Below, piece after piece: positions 48,681 through 56,059 of a DNA stretch of 64,000 nt; position 1 is the stretch's first letter, and each line of letters begins with the position of its first letter. This DNA is from Sphingomonas sp. FARSPH (GTDB lineage Bacteria > Pseudomonadota > Alphaproteobacteria > Sphingomonadales > Sphingomonadaceae): NCBI RefSeq assembly GCF_003355005.1, contig NZ_CP029985.1, positions 1,045,001 through 1,109,000 of the forward strand, given 5' to 3'. The position numbers and the translations under genes are program-made. Below the pieces are notes generated by a model that made no database searches, was not told where the DNA came from, and saw nothing but the letters and a program-made list of their open reading frames with translations.

Positions 48681-50078
48681 ATGCGCTATGTCAGCACCCG
48701 CGGGGCCGCGCCCGCGCTCGACTTTCGTGATGTCACGCTCGCCGGTCTCGCCAGCGACGGCGGCCTCTACGTGCCCGAAACCTGGCCGACGCTGAGCCGG
48801 GACGCGATCGCGGAGCTCGCCGGCCTGTCCTACGTCGATACCGCGGTCGCGGTGATGGCGCCGTTCGTCGCGGGCAGCCTGAGCGAGGACGAGCTGCGCG
48901 CGCTGTGCACCGCGGCCTACGGCCGGTTCGCGCACGCCGCGGTGACGCCGCTCGTCCAGCTCGACCACGACCAGTGGCTGCTCGAGCTGTTCCACGGCCC
49001 GACGCTGGCGTTCAAGGACGTGGCTTTGCAGCTGCTGGGCCAATTGTTCGAACGCTTCCTGACCGGCAGCGCGACACCGGTGACGATCGTCGGCGCGACC
49101 AGCGGCGACACCGGGTCGGCCGCGATCGATGCGGTCGCGGGGCGCGCGGGCATCGACATCTTCATGCTCCATCCATCGGGGCGCGTGTCGGACGTGCAGC
49201 GGCGCCAGATGACGACGGTGCTCGCGCCGAACGTCCACAATATCGCGATCGACGGCGACTTCGACACCGCGCAGGCGCTGGTCAAGGCGATGTTCAACGA
49301 CGCGGGCTTCTCCGGCCGCTTCCGCCTGTCCGCGGTCAATTCGATCAACTGGGCGCGCCTGATGGCGCAGGTCGTCTATTATTTCTACGCCGCGGTGCGC
49401 CTCGGCGCGCCCGATCGGGCAGTCGCCTTTTCCGTCCCCACGGGCAATTTCGGCGACGTCTTCGCCGGCTATGTCGCGGCGCGCATGGGCCTGCCGGTGG
49501 CCAAGCTGATCGTCGCGACCAACGTCAACGACATCCTCTACCGCGCGCTGTCGGCGGCGGACTACAGCCGCGGCACCCCCGTGCCGACCGCGACACCGTC
49601 GATGGATATCCAGGTGTCGTCCAACTTCGAACGGCTGCTGTTCGACGCCAACGGCCGCGACGCGGGCGCGCTGGCGGCGCAGATGGCGGGCTTCGAGCGC
49701 GACGGCGCGATGCGGCTGACCAATGCGCAGGCGGATTTCGCCAAATCGCTGTTCGTGCCCGCGCGCGTCGATGCGGACGGCATGACGATGGCGATGCGCT
49801 GGGCGGCGGATCATGCCGGGCAGACGCTCGACCCGCACACGGCGATCGCGCTTGCCGCCGCGCGCGCCGCGACCGATCTCGACGTGCCCGTGGTGACGCT
49901 GGCGACCGCGCATCCCGCGAAATTCCCCGACGCGGTCGAGCGCGCGACCGGGCGCCGCCCCGGCCTGCCCGCGCGCCTCGGCGACCTGTTCGATCGTGAG
50001 GAACGCTTCGCCAGTCTGCCCGGCACGTTCGACGCCGTCACCGCCTATATCGCCGAACGCGCGAGCCCACGCGCATGA
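48681..50078 (+). CDS. thrC: Threonine synthase
   Basis: PLP-dependent enzyme that converts O-phosphohomoserine to threonine. The 465-residue protein starts MRYVSTRGAAPALDFRDVTLAGLASDGGLYVPE, has the PLP lysine in LELFHGPTLAFKDVALQLLG (Lys about 114), the GATSGDTGSAAIDA phosphate/PLP loop and the FSVPTGNFGDVFAGY segment. It is the long, fungal/proteobacterial-type ThrC. The methyltransferase downstream overlaps its stop (ATGA). Confidence 0.96.
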   Translation: MRYVSTRGAAPALDFRDVTLAGLASDGGLYVPETWPTLSRDAIAELAGLSYVDTAVAVMAPFVAGSLSEDELRALCTAAYGRFAHAAVTPLVQLDHDQWLLELFHGPTLAFKDVALQLLGQLFERFLTGSATPVTIVGATSGDTGSAAIDAVAGRAGIDIFMLHPSGRVSDVQRRQMTTVLAPNVHNIAIDGDFDTAQALVKAMFNDAGFSGRFRLSAVNSINWARLMAQVVYYFYAAVRLGAPDRAVAFSVPTGNFGDVFAGYVAARMGLPVAKLIVATNVNDILYRALSAADYSRGTPVPTATPSMDIQVSSNFERLLFDANGRDAGALAAQMAGFERDGAMRLTNAQADFAKSLFVPARVDADGMTMAMRWAADHAGQTLDPHTAIALAAARAATDLDVPVVTLATAHPAKFPDAVERATGRRPGLPARLGDLFDREERFASLPGTFDAVTAYIAERASPRA

Positions 50079-50944
50079 AGGTCGAAACGCTGATCGGCGA
50101 GCCGTGGTCGGACTACGGGCTGATCGATTCGGGTCACGGCCGAAAGCTCGAGCGGTACGGCCGCTTTCGCTTCATCCGCCCCGAACCGCAGGCGATGTGG
50201 GCGCCCGCGACCGACGACTGGCGCGCGCAGGGCGAATTCGTGCCGGGGTCGGACGAGGAAGGCGGCGGCCGCTGGGTCTTCGCCGATCCGGTGCCGCAGG
50301 GTGGCTGGCCGATGAAATGGGAAGAGGTACGCTTCACCGCGCAGACGACGCCGTTCCGCCACCTCGGCTTCTTTCCCGACATGGCGCCGGTGTGGCGCTG
50401 GATGCGCGACCGCGTCGACGGCATGGACGCGCCCGAATGCATGAACCTGTTCGGCTATACCGGCGTCGGCACGCTGGCGATGGCGAGCATCGGCGCGAAG
50501 ATGGTGCACGTCGACGCCTCCAAGAAATCGGTCGAGGCGGCGCGCGGCAATGCGGCGCTGTCGGGCCTTGCCGACGCGCCCGTCCGCTGGATCATCGACG
50601 ATGCGGCGAAATTCGTCGCGCGCGAGGTGCGCCGCGGTCGCCGCTATGACGGCATCCTGCTCGATCCGCCCAAATACGGCCGCGGGCCGGAGGGCGAGGT
50701 GTGGCGGCTCGAAGAGGACCTGCCGCGCCTGATCGCCGATTGCCGCCGGCTGCTCGACGCCGATTCGCGATTCCTGTTCCTCACCGTCTATGCGGTGCGG
50801 ATGAGCGCGCTCGCGATCGGCGAGCTGCTCCGCCAGGTCTTCGCCGACCTGCCCGGCAGCGTCGAGGCGGGCGAACTGGGTGTGCGCGAGGAAGCGCGCG
50901 GCCTTGCCCTCCCCACCGCGATCTGGGCGCGATGGTCTCGCTAA
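50075..50944 (+). CDS. Class I SAM-dependent methyltransferase (rRNA m5C type)
   Basis: A 289-residue protein with a Rossmann methyltransferase domain in the C-terminal two thirds: NLFGYTGVGTLAMASIGAKMVHVDASKKSVEAARGNAAL, then DGILLDPPKYGRGPEGEVW, where DPPKYGRG is the motif of the RlmI/RlmK family of 23S rRNA methyltransferases. The N-terminal PUA domain of RlmI is missing, so the exact target is uncertain. Translationally coupled to thrC, an arrangement repeated in sphingomonads as far as I recall. Confidence 0.85.
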   Translation: MKVETLIGEPWSDYGLIDSGHGRKLERYGRFRFIRPEPQAMWAPATDDWRAQGEFVPGSDEEGGGRWVFADPVPQGGWPMKWEEVRFTAQTTPFRHLGFFPDMAPVWRWMRDRVDGMDAPECMNLFGYTGVGTLAMASIGAKMVHVDASKKSVEAARGNAALSGLADAPVRWIIDDAAKFVAREVRRGRRYDGILLDPPKYGRGPEGEVWRLEEDLPRLIADCRRLLDADSRFLFLTVYAVRMSALAIGELLRQVFADLPGSVEAGELGVREEARGLALPTAIWARWSR

Positions 50945-50961
50945 ATCATTGAAATTGTAGA

Positions 50962-51594
50962 CTATTCCATCCCGGCACGCATCCCCGCGGCGGCGACGAA
51001 CGGCGCGCCTGCGACGAGCAGCAGGCTGGTCGCACCGAGCAGCTTGAACGCCCCCTCGCCGTCCCCGACACCGAAGATCAAGAGCGGCACGGCGAGCGGC
51101 AGCATCACCAGCCCCGCCACCGCGCCGGCACCGCGCAGCCCCGCGACCAGCGCGCCCGTCGCGACGCCCAGCGCGGCAAGGCCCGGCGTGCCGAGCAGCA
51201 ACCCGATCTCGACCCGCCACAGCGCCGCTGCGGACAGGTCCAGCAGTCCCGCCGCGACCACCGCGGCCAGCATCAACGCCGGCGCGAAGCCCAGCCAGTG
51301 CGCCACCAGCTTCGCCGCCGCGACCAGCGCCAGCGGCACGTCGCGCACCGCCAGCTGATCGATCACGCCGCTTTCCAGATCGGGCGCCACGAGCCGCTCG
51401 GCGGGGAGCAGCGCGGCGAGCAGCGCCGCCGCCCAGATCACGCCGCCGCCGATCCGCCCGAGCAGCGCCGCATCGGGACCGACCGCGAACGGGAACAGTG
51501 TCGCGACCAGCAGGAAAAACGCGATCGGCCACGACAGCCCCCCGCTCGCCCAGGCACGCCGCAGGTCGCGCAGGATCAGCCGGCCCGCGATCAT
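50962..51594 (-). CDS. ccmB: Haem exporter permease CcmB
   Basis: The 210-residue CcmB subunit of the ABC complex that loads haem onto CcmE during cytochrome c maturation. It has six hydrophobic segments, the N-terminal LILRDLRRAWASGGLSWPIAFFLLV, and the LESGVIDQLAVRDVPLALVAAAKL region typical of the family. The start overlaps the ccmA stop (ATGA). No ccmC or ccmD follows, so the remaining ccm genes must be elsewhere. Confidence 0.93.
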   Translation of the reverse strand: MIAGRLILRDLRRAWASGGLSWPIAFFLLVATLFPFAVGPDAALLGRIGGGVIWAAALLAALLPAERLVAPDLESGVIDQLAVRDVPLALVAAAKLVAHWLGFAPALMLAAVVAAGLLDLSAAALWRVEIGLLLGTPGLAALGVATGALVAGLRGAGAVAGLVMLPLAVPLLIFGVGDGEGAFKLLGATSLLLVAGAPFVAAAGMRAGME

Positions 51595-52145
51595 CGCCCC
51601 AGCACCAGCGGCTGCGCGTCGGGCAGCGCGACGGCGACGTGGCTCGCGACGACGACGATGCCGCCCGCCGCGCGGTGATCCGCGATCAGCCGGTCGAGCC
51701 GCGCCGCGCCATCCCCGTCGAGGCCGTTGGCGGGTTCGTCGAGCAGCCAGATCGGCGCGCCGCTGCCGAGGATGCGGGCAAGGCCGGCGCGCCGCCGCTG
51801 CCCGGTCGACAGCATCCGCACCGGCACGTCCGCGACCTCCGCCAGCCCCAGCGCGTCGATCGCCGGCATCGGCGCGGCGATCCAGAACCGCAACGCGCGC
51901 ACCAGCGGCAATTCCGGGTCGAGCGCATGCGCCTCGGTCAGCAAGGCCGCGGCCCCGTCACGCGTCACCCGTCCCGCGGAGGCGCGCAGCAGGCCCGCCA
52001 TGATCCGCACCAGGCTCGACTTTCCCACGCCATTCGGCCCGGTCACCAGCGCGGCGCCGCCCGCCGTTAGCGCGACGTCGACGCCCTCGAACAGCACCCG
52101 TCCGCCGCGCGCGCCCGCCACCCCCGACAGCGTCAGCGCGGTCAA
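51591..52145 (-). CDS. ccmA: Haem exporter ATPase CcmA
   Basis: The 184-residue ABC ATPase of the CcmAB haem exporter. Walker A is LVTGPNGVGKSSLVRI (about 32-47), the signature is the CcmA-like MLSTGQRRRAGLARIL (LSxGQ), and Walker B is IWLLDEPANGLD. The likely start is a TTG at 52145 whose bases overlap the stop of the zincin gene (TTGA); no ATG or GTG with a better setting lies nearby, and the longer open frame to 52265 is antisense-like. Confidence 0.9.
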   Translation of the reverse strand: MTALTLSGVAGARGGRVLFEGVDVALTAGGAALVTGPNGVGKSSLVRIMAGLLRASAGRVTRDGAAALLTEAHALDPELPLVRALRFWIAAPMPAIDALGLAEVADVPVRMLSTGQRRRAGLARILGSGAPIWLLDEPANGLDGDGAARLDRLIADHRAAGGIVVVASHVAVALPDAQPLVLGR

Positions 52146-52564
52146 TCCGCCAACGCGTCTTCGAGCGCGTGCATGTCGTCGTCGGACAGGCCGAAATGGT
52201 GGCCGATCTCGTGGATCGTCACATGCCGGACAAGGTCGTCGAGCCGCACATCCGTCTCCACCCATTCGTCGAGGATCGCGCGGCGGTAGAGGTGGATGCG
52301 ATCGGGCAGCGCACCCGAATCGAGCGACGATTTCTCGCCGACCGGGCGGCCGTGGTACAGGCCGGTCAGGTCGAGCGGATGCTCGATGCCGAGCGCGGCG
52401 AGCGTCTCGTCGTCGGCGACCTCCTCGACGATCAGCACCACGTCACCCAGATGCGCGCGGAATTGCGCGGGCAGCCGCGCGATCGTGTCGCGCGCGATCC
52501 CCTCGATAGCCGCCGCATCGGGTGCGGTACCCAGACCCTCTTGCCCGTTCATCATCCGCGCCAT
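52142..52564 (-). CDS. Zincin-like metallopeptidase family protein
   Basis: A 140-residue protein with HEIGHHFGLSDDDMH near the C-terminus (about 118-132), the HExxHxxG zinc motif of the zincin-like family (MetX/DUF1025 type). The preceding acidic half contains FRAHLGDVVLIVEEVAD and LDLTGLYHGRPVG, which mark this family. Function is not established. An ATG at 52564 begins the frame; MNGQEG at 52552 is a second option. Heads an operon with ccmA and ccmB. Confidence 0.88.
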   Translation of the reverse strand: MARMMNGQEGLGTAPDAAAIEGIARDTIARLPAQFRAHLGDVVLIVEEVADDETLAALGIEHPLDLTGLYHGRPVGEKSSLDSGALPDRIHLYRRAILDEWVETDVRLDDLVRHVTIHEIGHHFGLSDDDMHALEDALAD

Positions 52565-52599
52565 ACCCCGTGTCGCTCCACCGCAGCAAGGAAGAGACC

Positions 52600-52905
52600 G
52601 TGAGCGACGCCCCGATCGAAGCGCTGAGCGAAGCCGAACGTGCCGACGCGCTCGATGGCTTGCCCGAATGGGATTACGACGAGGCGCGCGACGCGATCAC
52701 GCGCAGCCTGGTCTTCGCCGATTTCGTCGAGGCGTTCGGCTTCATGACGCAGGTCGCGCTCATGGCGGAAAAGGCGAACCACCATCCCGAATGGAGCAAC
52801 GTCTACAACCGCGTCGAAATCCTGCTCACCACGCACGACGCAGGCGGCCTGTCGGGCCGGGACATCGAGATGGCCGAGGCGATCGACGCGATCGTCGACG
52901 AATGA
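52600..52905 (+). CDS. phhB: Pterin-4a-carbinolamine dehydratase
   Basis: Recycles the pterin cofactor of phenylalanine hydroxylase. The 101-residue protein has the conserved catalytic EKANHHPEWSNVYNRVEILLTTHDAGGLS (His-His pair at about 62-63). The start is a GTG at 52600 with an AAGGAAGAG site; no ATG fits. Phenylalanine hydroxylase itself is not in the window, though the tyrosine catabolic genes at 58.9-62.6 kb are. It may also have the transcription-coactivator-like role of DCoH proteins. Confidence 0.93.
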   Translation: MSDAPIEALSEAERADALDGLPEWDYDEARDAITRSLVFADFVEAFGFMTQVALMAEKANHHPEWSNVYNRVEILLTTHDAGGLSGRDIEMAEAIDAIVDE

Positions 52906-52930
52906 CGCATCCATCGCGGTCAGGAGCGGA

Positions 52931-53710
52931 TCAGCGCAACGACTTGCGCATCCGCTTCCTGAGCTGCCCCGGCATCCAGCGCGCCGCGAAGCGCAGCCTC
53001 TCGGCGGTCTTGCCGACATAGGTGTGCACCGCATCGCCGTGTACCGCTGCCCAGGCGGCCTCCGCGACGCGGTCCACCGGGGTCAGTTCCAGGCCCGCCC
53101 CCGTCACGCTCTCGCGAATCGTGCGGTTGGTGCCCGCTGCGACCCCGTCGAGCAAAGGCGTCTCGATGAAGCTCGGCAACAGGTCGCGGACCTTGATGCC
53201 CTCGCGATGCCATTCGCCGTCCAGCGCCTCGGTCAGCCCGCGGACCGCGAACTTGGTCGCCGAATAGGTGGCGAGCCCCGACGAGCCGTAGATGCCCGAC
53301 GCGGAGGACGTGTTGAGCAGCACCGACCCCGGCGTTTTCGCCAGATAGGCGTGGCCGATCCGCGCGCCGTTGAGCACGCCGGTGAAATTGATCGCGACGG
53401 TGCGGTCGATATCCTCGAAACTGGCGTCCGCCAGCGGTCCGCCGGTGCCGATCCCGGCGTTGTTGAACAACACGTCGAGCCGCCCGCCGCTCTTCTTGGT
53501 GAAATCGTCCAGGCTCGCGCGCCACGCGTCGCGGTCGCGGACGTCCATGACATAATGTTCGGTCAGACCGGCGGGCAGCTGCGCCGCGATTTCCGTCAGC
53601 AGGCCCGCATTGACGTCGGCGATGCCGACGCGCCAGCCGCGGCTGGCGAACAGCCGGGCGACCGCACGGCCGATGCCCGACGCGCCGCCGGTGATGAAGA
53701 TCGCGCGCAC
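52931..53710 (-). CDS. Short-chain dehydrogenase/reductase
   Basis: A 259-residue classical SDR. The cofactor motif is IFITGGASGIGRAVARLFA, with Asp in the VGIADVN strand pointing to NAD(H) preference, then LFNNAGIGTGG, the catalytic Ser in LNTSSASGIYG and Tyr-x3-Lys in TYSATKFAVRG. Substrate unknown. The start is either a GTG at 53710 (used) or a TTG at 53719, both after a GAGAGGA site. Convergent with phhB. Confidence 0.9.
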   Translation of the reverse strand: MRAIFITGGASGIGRAVARLFASRGWRVGIADVNAGLLTEIAAQLPAGLTEHYVMDVRDRDAWRASLDDFTKKSGGRLDVLFNNAGIGTGGPLADASFEDIDRTVAINFTGVLNGARIGHAYLAKTPGSVLLNTSSASGIYGSSGLATYSATKFAVRGLTEALDGEWHREGIKVRDLLPSFIETPLLDGVAAGTNRTIRESVTGAGLELTPVDRVAEAAWAAVHGDAVHTYVGKTAERLRFAARWMPGQLRKRMRKSLR

Positions 53711-53773
53711 CTCGCTCAACCGTCCTCTCCCATGATTTGCCTTTGGCCAAGGCATCCCGCATCCTTGGCTACG

Positions 53774-54526
53774 ATGCCAGCAGAATCGCTTTGCTTCGAT
53801 CACGTTTCCAAGCGGTTCGGCGATACGTCGGCGGTCGAGGACGTCTGCGTCGATATTCCCGCCGGCACCTTTGTGGCGCTCGTCGGCGCATCGGGATCGG
53901 GCAAGTCGACCCTGCTGCAGACGATCAACCGGCTGGTCGAACCCGATGCGGGGCGCGTGCTGATCGACGGTGTCGATGTCGCCAGCGGTTCCGCTCCCGC
54001 GCTGCGCCGCCGGATCGGCTACGTCTTTCAGGGGATCGGCCTGTTCCCGCACCTGAGCGTCGCGCAGAATATCGCGATCGGCCCGCGCATCGCCGGCCAG
54101 GCGGCGGCGGACGTCGGCGCGTTGCTGGATCTCGTCGCTTTGCCCCGCGCCGTCGCGACGCGGATGCCCCATGCGCTGTCGGGTGGCCAGCGCCAGCGCG
54201 TCGCGATCGCCCGCGCGCTCGCGCCCGGCGCGAAGCTGCTGCTGCTCGACGAGGCGTTCGGCGCGCTCGACCCCGTCACGCGCGATGCGCTGGGGCAGGA
54301 GATACGCGGGCTGCACGACCGGCTCGGCCTGACGACGATCCTCGTCACGCACGACATGGCGGAGGCTTTGTTGCTCGCGGATCGCGTGCTGGTGATGCAC
54401 GCGGGGCGGATCGTCGCCGACGAGACGCCGGCCGCGCTGTTGCATGGCGCGGGCGGCGATGCGGCGCAGGCGCTGGTCGCGGTGCCGCGCGACCAGGCGA
54501 GTCGGCTGGCGGCGCTCGACGCATGA
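53774..54526 (+). CDS. Osmoprotectant-type ABC transporter ATPase
   Basis: A 250-residue ABC ATPase with Walker A GASGSGKSTLL (about 37-47), Q-loop VFQGIGLFPH, signature ALSGGQRQRVAIARAL and Walker B LLLLDEAFGALD. The sequence is of the OpuBA/ProV-related quaternary amine uptake type but lacks the CBS regulatory domains found in OpuCA. The ATG at 53774 is chosen because the beta-strand SLCFDHVSKRFG follows. Its stop overlaps the start of the permease-binding protein fusion. Confidence 0.9.
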   Translation: MPAESLCFDHVSKRFGDTSAVEDVCVDIPAGTFVALVGASGSGKSTLLQTINRLVEPDAGRVLIDGVDVASGSAPALRRRIGYVFQGIGLFPHLSVAQNIAIGPRIAGQAAADVGALLDLVALPRAVATRMPHALSGGQRQRVAIARALAPGAKLLLLDEAFGALDPVTRDALGQEIRGLHDRLGLTTILVTHDMAEALLLADRVLVMHAGRIVADETPAALLHGAGGDAAQALVAVPRDQASRLAALDA

Positions 54527-56058
54527 GCGGCCTCGCCGACGCGCTCGCCGGGGTCCCGCCGCTGCTCGCCAGCCACGTCCGCCTCGCGGGCGCGGCGCTT
54601 GCACTCGGCATCGCGATCAGCCTGCCGCTCGCCATCCTCGCCGCGCGGCGCCCTGCGATCGGCCGCTGGATCACCGGCTTTGCCAGCCTGGTCCAGACGA
54701 TCCCCAGCCTCGCGCTGCTCGCGCTCTTCTACCCACTGCTGCTGTCCCTGTCCGCGCTCGTCGGCGGCGGCCTGCCCGCGCTCGGCTTTCTGCCTTCTCT
54801 GCTCGCGCTGACCCTCTATGCGTTGCTGCCGATAATCCGCAACGGCGTCGCCGGACTGACGGGCATCGATCGCGCGGTGCTCCAGGCGGCGGACGCGGTC
54901 GGCATGACGCGGACGCAGAAATTGCGGCTGGTCGAGGCGCCGCTGGCGCTCCCGATCGTCATCGCGGGCATCCGCACCGCCGCGGTGTGGACGATCGGCG
55001 CGGCGACGCTGTCGACGACGGTCGGCTGCCCCAGCCTGGGCGACATGATCTTCGCCGGGCTGCAGACACAAAACTGGGCGCTGGTGCTTGCGGGCTGCGT
55101 TGCGGCCGCCGTGCTCGCGCTCGCGGTCGATGCGCTGATCGGCCTCGTCGAGCGCGGGCTGGCGACGCGCCGGCCGATGCTATGGGCGGGGGCGCTCGCG
55201 CTGCTACTCGCGGGGCTGGGCGCGGCCACCGCGCCGCTACTTGTCCGCGGCACCGGCCGCCTCGTGACGATCGGCGCGAAGAACTTTTCGGAGCAATACA
55301 TCCTGGCCCGCCTGATCGGTGACCGGCTGACCCGCGCGGGCTACACCGTGCGCTATCGCGACGGGCTCGGTTCCGCGGTCGTCTACCGCGCGCTCGCGGG
55401 CGGGGATGTCGACGTCTATGTCGATTACGCGGGCACGCTGTGGAACGGCGTCATGCAGCGCAGCGACGTACCGCCGCGGCCCGAGATGGTGCGCGCGATC
55501 GGCGAGTGGACGCGCCGGGTCGACGGCGTGACGATGATCGGCCCGCTCGGCTTCGAGAACGCTTATGCCTTTGCGATGCGCGGGCAGGACGCGCGCGCAA
55601 AGGGGATCGCCGACCTCGACGCGCTCGCGCGGGTGGCACCGACGCTCCGGCTCGGCAGCGACCTCGAATTCCTGTCGCGGCCCGAATGGGCGGCGGTGCG
55701 CCGCGCCTATGGTTTCCGCTTCGCTGCCGCGACGCCGTACAGCCCGACCTTCATGTATCGCGCGCTGGCGAGCGGCGAGGCGGACGTCATCTCCGCCTTT
55801 TCCTCCGACGGGCGGATCGCGGCGGACGGGCTGACCGTGCTCGCCGATCCGCGCCACGCCATCCCCAGCTACGACGCGCTGCTGCTCGCCGCGCCTGGGC
55901 GGGCGAAGGATACGCGCTTCCTCGCCGCGCTGCGCCCGCTGGTCGGGCGGATTCCCGTCGCCGCGATGCGCGAAGCGAACTATCGCGTCGACCGCGAGGC
56001 GGACAAGCAGAGCCCCGACGCCGCCGCCCGCTGGCTGGCGGCGCGGGTCGGGCTGTAG
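54523..56058 (+). CDS. Fused permease and substrate-binding protein of osmoprotectant ABC transporter
   Basis: A 511-residue protein combining a six-helix permease (about 1-235, with the EAA-like loop AADAVGMTRTQKLRLVEAPLALPIVIAGI) and an OpuAC-type ligand-binding domain (about 245-511, starting TIGAKNFSEQYILARLIGDRLTRAGY and containing GDVDVYVDYAGTLWNGVM). The binding domain is held at the outer face of the inner membrane. Ligands of this group include glycine betaine, choline and carnitine. The ATP-binding partner overlaps it upstream. Stops two bases before the convergent TonB receptor. Confidence 0.92.
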   Translation: MSGLADALAGVPPLLASHVRLAGAALALGIAISLPLAILAARRPAIGRWITGFASLVQTIPSLALLALFYPLLLSLSALVGGGLPALGFLPSLLALTLYALLPIIRNGVAGLTGIDRAVLQAADAVGMTRTQKLRLVEAPLALPIVIAGIRTAAVWTIGAATLSTTVGCPSLGDMIFAGLQTQNWALVLAGCVAAAVLALAVDALIGLVERGLATRRPMLWAGALALLLAGLGAATAPLLVRGTGRLVTIGAKNFSEQYILARLIGDRLTRAGYTVRYRDGLGSAVVYRALAGGDVDVYVDYAGTLWNGVMQRSDVPPRPEMVRAIGEWTRRVDGVTMIGPLGFENAYAFAMRGQDARAKGIADLDALARVAPTLRLGSDLEFLSRPEWAAVRRAYGFRFAAATPYSPTFMYRALASGEADVISAFSSDGRIAADGLTVLADPRHAIPSYDALLLAAPGRAKDTRFLAALRPLVGRIPVAAMREANYRVDREADKQSPDAAARWLAARVGL

Positions 56059-56059
56059 C

